A stretch of DNA of 64,000 nt from Neckera pumila (GCA_963969595.1 OZ018411.1:28593445-28657444); one strand, 5' to 3'. Shown: positions 43,435-56,198, counted from the stretch's first letter. Notes: generated by a model from the sequence alone, not told the origin. Made by a program: numbers and translations.

Positions 43435-44770
43435 CTACTTCTTGGGCGCAACGGCGTCCTTAGCGCTGTTAAAGGCGTTCGTCACGGCGTCTCCCGTCTG
43501 CTGAAGAATACCACCAGCCGAGTCCTTGGCTTGCGTGGCTGTGTCCATCGCCGTTTTCTGCGCGCTCGCAGCGCTCGACTTCGCGTAGTCGGCAGCTTCC
43601 CCAGCCTTGGTCTGAGCAGTGCCTGCTGTGTCAGCGGCAGCACCCTTTGCCTGGGAGGCTTTGTCGCCCAAAAAACCTCCCGTCTCGCCTGCCTTGGTAC
43701 CAGCGGCGTCTTTCGCACCGAAGGCCTTGTCCTTCGCAGCGCCCGCGGCGTCGGCGGTCGTGTCACCCACTTTCTGAGTGGTGTCCTTGGCGGCGCCCGT
43801 GGCCTCGTTCGCCTTCGACTTGGCAGCACCTGTGGCGCCCTGCGCCTTGCTCTGCGCAGTTCCTGTGGCACTCTGCAACATACCATTCAATGGAACACAG
43901 TTTTCAGTAAATTGCCAGTTTTCCAATTGGCAAAATTGAAATACGCGAGCGAATTTCCTTTTCGTAACTAGGACATGCCGTCTAAATTCAACTTTTCCGA
44001 AATTACACAAAACCTTGTCCAAATGACCAAATTTTGCCACTTTGATGACTATTTCACAATATTGCCATATATCAAGGTTAGTGTCCACTTCGATCACCGA
44101 CCACACGCGCTCTATCCTTCACATGCAGTTGACCGATTCACAGTTCAATATATCGCTGGACGGTAAAATTTCAAGGAACCGGCAGTTCTCTCCATGCAAC
44201 TAACCATAGGGAACCGCACAACAATTCCAATCCTCGATTTCAGAGCTTCGTCTCACAATTCCGATGCTTTAAAGCACAAAATTTGCATCTCATTCATTTT
44301 TCTTTCCCCGATGTACCCACTTCGCATGCAGCAAGTATATATCGTAACTAGGATCATGGACAGCATGAGATATAGGATCGAACATTCTGAGGTAACCGTA
44401 CTACCTCATCCCACGTTCCCACCTTCTCCCGCAACCACTCTCATTGTGAGAGATCAAAATTACAATAACCTCACAAACGGAAATATAGTAGTGACGCAAT
44501 CACAACATGACTGAAATCTAAGAGTCCTACACAGTCACCCAAAAGTTTCTTCGATCGCTACCGCCAATCAGTGTTAGGCGGTGAATGCAAATCCCCATAT
44601 CCAACGCTAACCCTCAATTCAACCCTACCATACCGAAATAACCAATGTAATCTTCAAAGCATGTGTACCTTAGCCTGCGCCTGCGCCTGTCCCGCCTTCT
44701 CCTGTCCAAGCCCCTTGGTCTCCTCGGTCTTCTTTCCGGCCTCGGCCTTGGTCTTATCGAAGGTCGACAT
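43435..44770 (-). CDS. Late embryogenesis abundant protein, group 3 (LEA_4)
   Basis: Two exons: 44770-44669 (34 codons, MSTFDKTKAEAGKKTEETKG...) and 43872-43435, joined by a 796-bp phase-0 GT-AG intron (AAG/GTACAC ... TTGCAG/AGT). The 179-residue protein is almost wholly alanine, lysine, threonine, glycine and acidic residues, arranged in 11-mer-like repeats such as GAAKDKAFGAKDAAGTKAGE and AADYAKSSAASAQKTAMDTA. It has no signal peptide or membrane segment and ends in KK. This is typical of group 3 LEA proteins, which are disordered when hydrated, fold into amphipathic helices on drying, and protect proteins and membranes during desiccation, cold or ABA response. A TATA box and a strong ABRE lie upstream. 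A longer reading that starts at 44106 is intron read-through. The frame is intact. Confidence 0.9.
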
Positions 44771-44941
44771 CCTGACTTAGCTAGCTACAACTGGTACGAG
44801 AAAAATCCAAAATTGGGAACACAGTCTACAACGGCTGAGACAGACAAATTGACTGAAGTCGGTACAAATGAAATCCAATGAAAAAACAGACACGCTTAAT
44901 TGGTTGCTGATATGAGGTGCTCGATGAGGCCGGTGATGTCT

Positions 44942-44952
44942 GCTTTTATAAG
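44942..44952 (-). promoter_or_regulatory. TATA box of the LEA gene
   Basis: CTTATAAAAGC on the minus strand, about 175 bp before the ATG at 44770. A start site about 30 bp downstream would give a leader of about 145 bp. Confidence 0.65.
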
Positions 44953-44977
44953 AGGATTGCGGAGGAGGGGTCGATGT

Positions 44978-44988
44978 GCCACGTGTGC
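44978..44988 (-). promoter_or_regulatory. ABRE / G-box in the LEA promoter
   Basis: GCACACGTGGC on the minus strand contains ACACGTGGC, a consensus abscisic-acid response element bound by bZIP factors of the ABI5/AREB class. It lies some 30 bp upstream of the TATA box. Further ACGT cores (GCACGTCACGTAG) lie at about 45160-45172 and could act as a second ABRE or coupling element. Confidence 0.65.
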
Positions 44989-45362
44989 GGCGATGCGAGT
45001 GCTTGTGATCGCTGTCAATCGGAGCAGCAGGAGCGGAATGGGAGTGCCGCGTGGCGGCTGCTGAGCTTGAACCCGTGCCGCTATTCGATTGTGCCACAGC
45101 TGCTGACTCTGGTTCTATCGATCAATCGCACTTCTAGTTTGGGCATGTCGGGTGCTGATCGCACGTCACGTAGTGGAGAGTCCGGGAGGCGCGCGCGGGG
45201 ACCGCAGCCGAGAGATGAGGCTGGACCACCGCCCTCATGACCCTCCACGCCATGGCCACACCCCCTCTCCGTCTATTGATCTAAATACTGCAGTCTTCAT
45301 TTTATTTAGAGTTGCTTCTCAAATAGTGTTACTCCTACAAACATAGGCTACATTACCTACTG

Positions 45363-45599
45363 TACACAAAATAGTGAAATTAGGTTGCCTTACTTCAAAT
45401 AAATTACTTCATGGATCAATGCTTGTTCCACATGGAGGTGCATACAACTCTCTGAACCAAACCTTGAACTGGTGCACTAATCTATACCATACACATGGCT
45501 TTGGATTTGAATGCATCATTGTACAACAGCAGTAAATATGCTTACACTGTAGAGTGACAAGAATTAGTACGGGACAACCTAATTTCACTATTTTGTGTA
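45363..45599. mobile_element. MITE with TACACAAAATAGTG ends, copy A3
   Basis: Termini TACACAAAATAGTGAAATTA and CACTATTTTGTGTA. The interior is the reverse complement of copies at 6888 and 7803 (TCATGGATCAATGCTTGTTC, CATACACATGGCTTTG). Confidence 0.75.
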
Positions 45600-45602
45600 T
45601 AC

Positions 45603-45847
45603 TACACAAAATAGTGTAATTTGGTTGCCTTAACAATTAGGTTGTCTTTTTTCAAGAAAGTTATTTTATAAGTCATCAAAGTCAACATATATTCTATAGA
45701 TATTCCAATTTGTATACATGGAAATTTATAAGTCTTAATTACAGCAATAGCAAAAGTAGTGCATTCTTATAGAACACCAATAATTTTTATATAATGTTAA
45801 ATGCTAAGAAATTAACAAGGGGCAATCTAATTTTACTATTTTGTGTA
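45603..45847. mobile_element. MITE with TACACAAAATAGTG ends, copy A4
   Basis: Starts TACACAAAATAGTGTAATTT four bases after copy A3 ends, and closes TTTTACTATTTTGTGTA. The interior is different from A1-A3, so it may be a distinct subfamily sharing only the ends. Confidence 0.65.
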
Positions 45848-47008
45848 GAGCTCTTATCATCTATTATTGTACTAGTAGATTATACAATAGGGTACTATAA
45901 TCTTACAAACTGCCTACTGTACCACTCAAAGAATTTTGCATACAATGGTTTCCATTTGTTATCAAAAAAAAAAAAAAAAAAAAAGAATTTTGCATAATAT
46001 AGAATACAATTGACCTTTTCTGCCTTACATTATTAACATTCAATTCTTTTGCAATTCTAATCAAGCACACTTAATTTCAATTTAAAAAAACAAAACTCTA
46101 TTATTGGTGAATTTGTTTCATTTAGTAATACTGGTTTTATATTATAATTGATTGAAAAATGTCGGTGATGAATTTTTTTTTGGTCGATTGTATTAATTCA
46201 ATTGCATATGTAGAAAACATCCATATGCACATTTTTAATCTTATAAAAATACCCCATTATGTAACAAAAATATAATTAATGAAGAAATGTCACATGACTA
46301 AACTTTATAAAATAGATATCTCTATATTTTAATTAGATTTTGCTATTTGACCCTTGCAAGTCTATGACTAATTTTGTATCTTTGAGCATGATGATACAAT
46401 TATTTGGCCAAAATCTAATTAAAACATAGAATTTTCCCCTACAAAAAATTGAATGTAAAAATGACTGCAAAAAATGACTCAAAATTGACTTTAGGCAGTC
46501 CTTTTGGACATATTTGACTAAAGAATGACTTAGTGCCCCTGAAATTATTGTGGACAAGTCTATTATAAATGAATTCAATGTTTATTATCATCCATCCATA
46601 TTTCCTTAGATGTACATTAGATGAAAAAGTCCGAGGTGGACATCCACGTTAGTAGTCATTTGAAAGTCATTTGAAAGTCATTTGAGAGTCATTTTAAGCC
46701 TACATTTTTTTAGATATTTAATTCCAGATGTACCATTCTTCTAGATTTTAGAATTTCAAATCTATCTTTTTTTTAGATTTCAAAATTTCAGATCTACCTT
46801 ATTCCTAATATTAGTACTTAATAGATTTCATTGGTTTAAGAAACATTACAGTATTATAGATTTTAAAATTTCTTGGATTTTAAGTATTTTTTTATTTAGT
46901 CGTACAACACCTCATATGGAAGTCTTCATAAAATATATTTTTGTTACTTAATGGGGTATTTAATAAGATGAAAGATGTGCGTATGGATGTTACCTACATA
47001 CAGGCCCA
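45848..47008. other. AT-rich intergenic sequence
   Basis: Includes an A-tract at about 45966-45984. At 46655-46700 AGTCATTTGA is repeated four times in a row with small changes. No gene. Confidence 0.35.
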
Positions 47009-47304
47009 CATTAGAGAAAAAAGCAACCCTCCGGAGGGCTACTCTAGATTGATATGCCAGGCTATTTCAAGCTTGGCCTGTCAATCTCAAAAAGTCCCCC
47101 AAAGAGCATTCAGCTTGGCTGACTGCTTCCCAAAACAATCAAATTTTGTACCTTTTTTTTTTTAAATTAATTTTTTACTCAAAAATCTGGATTCCTATGC
47201 GGAAATAGGAAAAAAATTAATTTTTCAACCCCAAAAAACACTATTTCAAGGTACTTCGGAGGACTGTGGAGCAGCCCTCCGGAGGCCTAAAATTTTCTCT
47301 AATG
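47009..47304. mobile_element. MITE with CATTAGAG...CTCTAATG ends, copy C2
   Basis: Ends CATTAGAGAAAAAAGCAACC + CTCCGGAGGGC and GCCCTCCGGAGG + CCTAAAATTTTCTCTAATG. Same end structure as 58579-58884, with a different interior. 296 bp. Confidence 0.7.
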
Positions 47305-49299
47305 CATATCTATGCAATCAAATTAAAAAATTCATTACTAATGTTTTTCAATCAATTATCATTAAAACCACTACTACTAAATGAAATAATTCACCTAAAA
47401 TGGAGTTTTGGTTTTTTTGAAATTGAAATTTGGCATTATTGATTGTATAAGATTTGAATTTTTTTGAAATTTTGAATGTTAAATAAACAAGACAAAAAAA
47501 TACCAATTGTATTCTATATTACATAAAATTCTTTGAATGGCACAATAAGTAATTTGTAAGATTATTGTACTTCACTCTAATTCACCCCAAGTTTGTATTG
47601 ATAGGATGGTATACTATACATTGTAAACATCATAAATAGCAAAGACCACATTGCAGTGCTACACATATAATTATAACATGTTCAAAGTAAAAAGAAAAAA
47701 ACTTGATCATTGAACAATATGGATTCTTTAAATCATGGGAGCGACACTAACAAAACAAAATTTCAAAAAACTAATGTGGATTACTATTAAAAATGTATAA
47801 CACACTTCTAGTAATTATTTCAAACTTATTAGTCCAATATTCCCAAATTTGAATTTGAAGTGCAACTATCTTCTGAAAGGATGCAACGCACCCGGTTGCA
47901 ATTACACCCCCACCCCCTCACTATTAAAAATAAGAGCAATTAATCCTTAAAAAATAATTCCCCCTCCCCCCCTCTGACACTATTGATCTTGAAAAATAAA
48001 AATATGGATACGGATATGGGATACAAACATTTTGAGATATGGTACAGGATATGTTATGGTACAAATATAAAACACAAATATATTCAAAAAGTATGGATAC
48101 AAAATACATCAACCATTAATCCATAGTGTTTGTCCATATAGATTGGTCTGGAAAATATTAGTATGATTGGCAGGGTATTAAAATAAAAAACCATTTGGAA
48201 TGAATTGTATTGAATTAATTCATAATGAGCATTGTGAGTGACTATGTGCTCATAATACAAGTATACTAGCCAACAATACAAACCAAGTGTTACTTTCATG
48301 CTTTCATCCTTTTCATTTTTTTTCCCAAAACCTCTAGTTTCCCCTGTACTATGCATAACATTTAGTAGCTAATGTCAGTATTGCCTCTTGTAGGGGCGCT
48401 CCGGGCTTGTCTCCACTACCAATTGGTACGGTTTGTTTATAGATCTCTTGTTAGGTGATAGTTTGATTGGAATGAATTTACAAGGGTCTGGATTTAGTAA
48501 ACACGCACCCGGCGCTCAAGGGTTAAGATTACAGTGCTTAACATTGAATCAAGTAAAAAAAGAAGCATTTGGAATTTAACTTTAAATTAGAAGCAAAAAA
48601 AATCATAAAGGACATAGTATACATTCACTTCTTTGCTTTGCTATAAAAATCATTTATTTTTTACGTTTTGGAATAAAGAAGACAACTCTCTCTCTCTCTC
48701 TCTCCCTCTCTCTCCCTCCATACATAATTTAAATTCTTTAGTATGTATGATTGGGCAATGGTTCAGCATTTAGTATATACTAGTATCTTATAAAGGAGTT
48801 TATTTACTAATCTCCTTTTTAGTCTCATGTACTGCATGTACATGCCTTTCGCAACATGTTACATTCTTTTGGGAGGAAGTTTTTGATTAAAATTAAATAA
48901 TTTCCTCACAAGAGGTCACAATTATCGTTTTGACACCATGGAACTCTTCATAGAATTTACTTTCATGAGTTGTACCCACCCACCTCCCTTGACACTTGAA
49001 CAAGTGCCAATGGATTGGTCACAAATGACATTCTCGCACATGAAGAGTCTCAGGAAGTTTCTTGGTTTGGTTGGATTCCCACCCACCTCCCTTAACACCC
49101 ACCGCGTCATACCATACCTTGGTTGACCTTTTTGTCAAGCCCACCTCTCAGTTTTAGCTTGTGCATTTATTAGATTTTCTAATATGAGTACTAACCCCCC
49201 TTTTTTTTCACAGCACCACAACTCGACCCACTGTCACATGCATTAACTGCAAAGTAGTGGTCACGTAGCTTTTTGAAGCTGGATTTCCTCGTTTTGCAT
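47305..49299. other. AT-rich intergenic sequence with a CT microsatellite
   Basis: No gene found. (CT)n at about 48686-48720. CAAGGGTTAA near 48517-48526 may be a lone terminus of the short TTAA family. Around 48975 and 49078 the motif CCCACCCACCTCCCTT is repeated. Confidence 0.3.
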
Positions 49300-49860
49300 G
49301 CACTTACTTGGAGTTTAGTTCAAATAACCTTAAGGATTAGATTTTCCCTCCGCACAAATTGCCTTGCTAATTGCGATATGTAAATTGGTTGTAGTACTGT
49401 GCTGGTTAGTATATCGTCAAGTTTAACCTACTCCACATAGGTCATCGTCCTGGCATCTTGATCCTTTCCGAGACTGACTCGTCAGTTTCAACTTTCAAGG
49501 GGATATCAGAGCTTCGGAGCTCTCAAGCTGGTGCAGACGTGCGGTGTTGGTTCTGTATTTTCTCACTGAGTTTACTGTTGTCAAGTTTGGCTTGTGTCTT
49601 ACGGCACTGATACGAGCTGGTTAACTGTTTGAGAAATACCTTCTGCGGACCGAGTGCTTCAAGTGGGGACGTACACTACGTCGATCTTGTACAAAGCGTG
49701 TCAAGGTTCTCTCAATTGGGTGATTCACCATGGCAGACAATTCTACTACCACCGGACAGGATCTAGTGTATTTGGCATCATGTTGTTACTTGGTTTCAAG
49801 TTAATGACTTTCTTTGTTCAATTCATGCAAAGGATAACAACTGGGGTTTAATTTAAGACA
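49300..49860 (+). mobile_element. Copia-like LTR retrotransposon, 5' end remnant
   Basis: GGATATCAGAGC at 49501-49512 closely resembles the primer-binding site of Ty1/Copia elements (TGGTATCAGAGC, complementary to initiator tRNA-Met) and follows a segment ending TTTCA, as an LTR should. About 220 bp downstream, an ATG in good context (CACCATGGC at 49730) starts MADNSTTTGQDLVYLAS, similar to the usual start of Copia Gag. The frame stops after about 24 codons and no Gag-Pol follows. The left LTR boundary could not be found, so the start given is nominal. Confidence 0.45.
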
Positions 49861-50073
49861 CCTTGCGTACGTATTCTTAACAAACTACTTGTGTGTGTAA
49901 CTGTCTTCTCTCTCTCTCTCTCTCTCTCTACTAGCGGTTGGCGCTTGCTTTGCTACGCATAAAAGTTGTTACTTTCATCAATTTTTCATGTGATAGAATG
50001 TAGATATATAAAGTAACTATGTATAATTTCTAAAGGAAAATATTGACATCTTCACACAATATTCTTTGAAAAA

Positions 50074-50124
<51 letters not shown>

Positions 50125-50660
50125 CAATAGAAAGTAATTAAGCAAAAATCTTTATATGATAAATTTTATTACAAAATAAAAGATTTAAATAATATTTAAG
50201 ATATTTAAAAGATATTCAAAAGATCCAAATAGTAAATTATAAATATCTTCATAATCATTTGAACATATTACAATCTAGAATATAAAAAAAAGATATATCC
50301 AAGTTAAAATTTATACATTAGAATCTTTACATATTTGGCTATTTGCATACTCTCAAAGAAAAGTGATAAATTTTATAAATAGATTTGCATCGAAAGATGC
50401 ATGCATTGAAATATTCTTCCATTGACTATAAAAGAAAGTAGCAAAATGGCTACAAATATTATCCTACCATATTTATTGATATGATATGCTGTCTCAATTG
50501 AGACAATGAAATAATAATGGACACCAAAAGAATGCAGTTGGAGGGAAGGGGACGTTGACGAAGCGTGCATGAACCCTAAACATGCAGAGTTTGAAACAAA
50601 CTCTTAACTTTTCCATCCACCTGATTCAGGTGTAAATATATAGGAATCTCCAAGACAATA
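49861..50660. other. AT-rich sequence, 3' flank of the Helitron gene
   Basis: (TC)n at 49904-49930 and an A-tract followed by (TA)n at about 50069-50121. No gene. The 3' terminus of the Helitron (hairpin plus CTRR) should lie here or beyond but was not identified. Confidence 0.35.
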
Positions 50661-53254
50661 TCATGTAAAAACCTCATGATAAACCACATTTTTTACCGTT
50701 CCCACGGCATGTGAATTGTCATTAGCAACCTTAATGTTTGCAGGATGTCTACCACGAGACAAAGTCATATATAATTGACCATGGCTAAATACTTCATTTC
50801 AAAGATAAATGCCGACTCAATTATATGATTGGCCCTATGATTTATTGATTGTCATTGCAAAAGCACCAGTGATAGGAAATTGTCTCCGACATAGTGTAAA
50901 TGGCAAGCGACTATCATTGCAATGATGTGTGATTCTTGGAATCAACACTTCTTGGCCACGATGACGCCTTTCCACAATTTCACACAATAACACAGATGGA
51001 GATACTTGTAACAAACGTAAGCGACTACCATTGCACAAACCTTTTGCCAGATTTAAGTTTCTTAGCAACATCACATATTGACCACATTTAAGATTTAATT
51101 GATGAGGTGGCAAACCACTAAGATGTAGAGAATTTAAAATTTCTACTGGATAATAATGGGCATGTTCATCATTTTTGTAAATAAAATTAGTGCTAAAACA
51201 TTGATGCTCATCACCAGGCATACGGTCAGTGATTTTACGGTTGATTTCTTAGGCATCATCATTTCGGACAACCAAAATTACACGCTCAGAGAAATCAACC
51301 GGGTCATCAAAAATTGCATCAGTGAGTCCATTTAGAGAATTTTCATGCGCAACCATTCCAACCGGTAGCTCTACCTTTGAACCGGTTTTGCCTTCACCAA
51401 TATTTAATAAAAATTGTTGAAAATCTGGTTGACTCTATAAATGCATATTAGTGGTCAAATGAAAATGTTGCATTAGTGAAAACAAATATGAACGTCGCAA
51501 GCAAGCTTCAATAGTTTGCTTACGACCTCCACCTACAACGACAGGCAAAGTTTGGCGGAAATCACCACCATATATAACTACAAGACTGCCATTTGGAGTA
51601 TCAATACCTCGAATATCTCGCAATGATTGATCTATTGCTTTGATCATAAATCTATGTCCAGCACAAGCTTCATCAAGTACAATCAATTGTACTTCATGCA
51701 AACTTTTAGCTAATGATGATTGGGCACTAATTGAACATGTTGATTTTTCATGCAATTGTAATGGAATGGCAAGAGAAGAATGTGCTGTTCGTCCTTCTTG
51801 CAAAAGACAAGCAGCAAATCTACTTGTTGCTATTGCCATATATTTAATACCACAATCCCAAAGCTAACCTAATATGGTATTGTATACAAAAGTCTTGCCG
51901 GTACCCCCAGGGCCGTCTAAGAAAAACAACTTACACGGAGGATGAGGTTCTAAAATGGCATTAGTAACTGTATTGAAAACAATGCGTTGTTCTTCATTTA
52001 GTTTGTCCATGTCTTCTACTATAAAGTTAATATTTAAATTATCTAAGTTATTGTTGTTATTGGCATCATCAACAACATCAACAACATTTGATTAACCAAA
52101 TTCATTCAAATTTTGAATGTCAAAAAAATCTTCAATGCGTTTAGCATTAAATGATAAATGTTCGTTAATGGACAAAATTGCTTTGCTATAGCGATTTTGA
52201 TCATTACACCAGTCATCAGACATAGCGTCAATATGTCTCCTCAACAAACCAAGAGGATCCAATGGTTGTCCAAACACAAGAAGCGTTGCAAACAATCGTC
52301 GAATTTGTCTAGGCAGTGCAATGATGGTTGCCTCCTGGAGACAATTGTGCCATTCACCATCATCCTGTAAAAGTCCTTTTGCAATGCAAACGACTTTGTA
52401 TGTCGGATGTACCGTATCTTGAAAACAAAATAGGTCATCAAAAAAAGTTGGTGCCTCAACATGAGTCAACAACAAATGCAGGTAAAATAATTCGGTACCT
52501 ACAAGAACCATATTTATTCTACCAAAAACTTTTATCTTGTGTTGTCTTCTTTCCCACAAATTTTTCTTCTCATTCCACTTATAGTGCAATGGAAGATCCA
52601 TGTATTGAAGAAGCATATGATTGCTTTGATTGCCAGAAGCAATCAAGGCATGAATGCAGCGATTGAGTTCAAAAAACTCTGTAAGTTTGATTTTAGTGTT
52701 TTGATCAATCACTGATTGCAAAGATGTTCCTTCTTGGAAGGTAACATATTGTTGATCGGGAAGATGAATGGGTAAACGACAAATACTATGACTCTTGTTG
52801 TTAGTTTCAAAACCAAAGAGCCTTCAACATGCTTCTTGCGCGGCAACATAGCGTCCCTCTAAAAATTCCTTAATCTCATCGACAACCTCATCTGTTTCTA
52901 CAACGCCGCGATCTGGCCCTTTAAAAATGTATTTATTGTTGGTCTTTCACAGTTTTTACTAAACTGCAAACCTCTACATTAATATGACAATTAAAACGGC
53001 CTATTAAATATGAATTGTATGGCACAACCCATCGATTGTCCAAATTGACAATTTGACCTCGCGTACGTTTTTCAACATAGCGACTGTCATTTCGACGACG
53101 ATACAAAACATGACCATCACCATCCATCACGGTGATATCTCGAGATTGCATTTGATAATGCTTGGAGCATTTTCCATCCTCCATGCATGGACAATTGGGA
53201 TTATCCAAACCACATGGACCGTTGTCGTGTTGCAAATGCAGACATTATATAGAT

Positions 53255-53318
<64 letters not shown>

Positions 53319-56198
53319 TTAGATAGATTTTAATATTTGTTGCATTATAAAGAAGTTGACATCATTTGAGGTGGCTTCATCTCATTCAATATTCTTCTTT
53401 GTGTTTTATTTAGATTATACTATGTCGAATTAGAGATTTTTTTTCTGAGTCTCAAGAAATTGGGGTTCTAGTTTTTTTTACCTCTACTAGATATATGTAG
53501 ATTTTAGTTCTTTATTCCGTAGATAGAGTGAATAGAGTGAAGTTAGAGATAAGATAAAATGGAGATTGAATGGAAAAATAAAAGATAAAGAGATAGAGTG
53601 AAATTAGAGTGAAGTTAAGGTGGAAAAAAGGTGATTTTTTCCATCTTCTCTCTCGTTCTGAGTTTAGGGGGGGGGGGGGGATCCATATGTTTGGAGGTTG
53701 TTGTGTTATGTTTTGAGAAGGGGGTTTTAATAAAAATTGGAGGAATTGTGTATTATGATGTTGTGATTGGAAGAGGTCTTTTCTTGCTTGAATTGAAGTT
53801 GAAAGTGGAGATTTGTACTAGTTTGAGTGAAGGAAGGTCTGCTACCTCCCAATTGAAGGGGTTGAGACTTTAACCAACCATAGAAGACGGACAGATTTTT
53901 ATTTTGCAACAAAATTTTGAGAAGTTGTAGAAAATCTTATTAGCTTTTCAAATAGCTATCATTTGTTGTATTTAGAGCATTTATGAGTGAGTTGTGAGTG
54001 TTGAAGTGAAGGAGGGTCTGCTGCCTTCACTTTTAGATGCCGAAACTTTGGGCAATCATAGATATTGGAGAGAGTATTTGAATGAATTGAAATTTGATGA
54101 AAGTATAGAAAATTGTATTAGCTTTACAAAGAGCTATCACTCATTCTATTTGAAGTTGTGGAGCATTGGTGGCGTTTATTCAAAGTTTAGCTTTGAAATT
54201 GAAGTTGGAGTGAAAATTTGAAGTTGGAGTTGGAGGAGAATTTGTGTGTTGTGGCTTGTGGCTTGTCTTTTATTGTAAACTTTTGTTGTTGCGGGCAGCT
54301 TAGGTTAAACCAATGCTTAGCCTTGTTTTGTATTTGTGGAGACGGTGGGATTTAATCACCCACATGGTCGAATCTGTTTGTTCTCACGGCGAAAGCTAAA
54401 ACCTAGTTAGAGCTGGTCACCAGGAGTTTGAAGTTTAGGAGCCCATCATCCGGACGGCATCTTGTGTTATGCCGTTCCGTTTTACTAGTCCGAGGCCCGT
54501 GGTTCTTATTACCTACCTGACCGAATTCTGACCCGTTTAGAGCCAACACATGATAGGCCAACGGGGAGGAGTTTGAAGGCCGAAGAACGAAAAGAAGATT
54601 GAAGACTAGAAGACTTGACGATTATTTAAAGCCAATGACTAACTAGTTCCAGTTGCAGCCAAATACTTTGCATATTCCCAAAGTGCGCTCCTCTCAACAC
54701 GACACCGTGCATCATGTGCTTAGCAACTGCAGCATAAAGTTGCGGTTGCCTATTCGAATCTGGAATCTCAGCACATACAACTCTATCTACAAGGTCACAA
54801 TTGTTGACATTGTCTTTCAACCAAAGAAGATTGTGAGCATAAGGGAGACCACGCTTTTGAAACTCAATAGTATAACAAAAAGCAATTGTCTCCCCCAATA
54901 CATTTTTCTTTGTGATTTCGTCCATCATTGCTTTTAATTTGAGCTCAAAGATACGCACTACAACATCTGGACGATCAGGAGGATTTTGACTTGGTTCAAG
55001 CTCACCAATGATCTCAGATCAATTTGGATTACATGTCATTGTGACAAATAAATCCGGTTTGCCTAAAACTCTAACTAAGACCATACTATCTTGAAAGAGT
55101 TTCTGCATGTATCGAGGAGAACCAATGAATGTTGCAGGTAAAACAATGCGATGCCCAATGCGTCTTGCACTGTCATCGTGCATAGCATCTACAATGCCTT
55201 GATAACATTTTGCTCAAAGTTCTACTTGATGATGTCTAATGAAAAGCAAGTTTTCATGTTCTACACACAAATATTAATCTACTACATATTGTTGGAATAA
55301 TCTACCCGCCCTATGTAGTACATTAGATTCGGGTCGCTTATGAAGCATATATTGGACAAATGATTTGAAAGTCATCCCAGTATTTGCTTTGAAAGTGGGT
55401 GACCACCCGCATCGACCATCCGGAAACAACAAAAGGTAGGATAAAGCATCATAAGTTGGGTCAATTTCCTTTATTGAATGTAAACCTCCACCTTGTTGGT
55501 GAAGAATAATATCTCGAGCAGATTCTAAATGTTGTTCATCAAGAACAACAGCAGCAATCTCTGGAACCACAGGTCGATTGTATCAACGACGATGTTCACC
55601 AGTACGAGTCTTGTCGGAGATACGGAGTCCCATGTTATGTCCTCCCAAAAGAACATGACGTGAAGACTTAAACCCACGAACCAATGCATTGATTGATTCT
55701 AAAACCTCTTGGATGTTATTAATGGTCTCACGATCAAGATCATCAAAAATCTCTAAGCGACGATTGGTTTGCAAATCATCATCTAAAAAATAAATTTGTG
55801 CAAATCTTGCACCATGATCAATTTCGGGTTCTAAATCTCCAATGTGATGGCATAACTCTCCATTTACACAAAATAATATATATTCCTCGACTTTCAGCTT
55901 GGCCAGATTGAAATTTATTACGCATACTTGTAAACGCAAATGCTTGATTATATTTTCTAATGGATTTAAGAAATCCTCTAGAATTGGGTACAATACCCAT
56001 AAAAAGCTCATTGAGCATCGGATGAACGGTAGGATGGCTAACGTGTTCACTGGCAACTTTGCTATTGTAACAACAAATTGTTGTTTTTTCTTTTCTAAAA
56101 CGAAATGCTAAACATTTCAGACATTGGATAGACATAAATCCATTACTATCAATGTCAACATCTACATAGTCATCGATTGTAAACAAAGCCCAAGCCAT
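50661..56198 (-). pseudogene. Helitron Rep/helicase gene, decayed
   Basis: The domain order of plant Helitron replicases can be followed leftward from 56198. The N-terminal region covers NSRGFLKSIRKYNQAFAFTS and GELCHHIGDLEPEIDHGARF, then ARDIILHQQGGGLHSIKEID and RAGRLFQQYVVD. The Rep nuclease region has EFQKRGLPYAHNLLWL (one histidine of the HxH motif is changed) and PCGLDNPNCPCMEDGKCSKH. A central region reads LLLTHVEAPTFFDDL. The PIF1-type helicase has Walker A GPGGTGKTF at about 51910, Walker B LIVLDEA, GGDFRQTLPVV and the C-terminal RRQFPITGAFAMTINKS, finishing at 50661. These proteins drive rolling-circle transposition. Lesions include a frameshift near 55880, stops at 55274-55276, 55214-55216, 55019-55021, 52092-52094 and 51864-51866, plus a 1.48-kb insertion at 53223-54704. 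Confidence 0.9.
53223..54704. mobile_element. Solo-LTR-like insertion inside the Helitron gene
   Basis: Starts TGTCGTGTTG and ends CAACACGACA, perfect 10-bp inverted ends of the TG...CA type. It is bounded on both sides by CCGT (53219-53222 and 54705-54708), a 4-bp target duplication. Removing it together with one CCGT joins KHMMHG to PCGLDNP, the expected Helitron Rep sequence. At 1482 bp with no coding capacity it fits a solo LTR. It contains (TA)n at 53257-53315, a G12 run near 53670 and a 179-bp tandem duplication (GGAAGGTCTGCTACCTCC at about 53832, GGAGGGTCTGCTGCCTTC at 54011). Confidence 0.75.

Noticed and set aside
43435..44106. Single-exon 223-residue reading of the LEA gene
   Set aside because: Its first 78 or so residues are not LEA-like and correspond to intron sequence. 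A donor/acceptor pair joins the true first exon at 44770-44669 in phase.
45966..45984. A-tract as a retrogene poly(A) tail
   Set aside because: No coding remnant precedes it and no flanking duplication was seen. Homopolymer tracts are common here.
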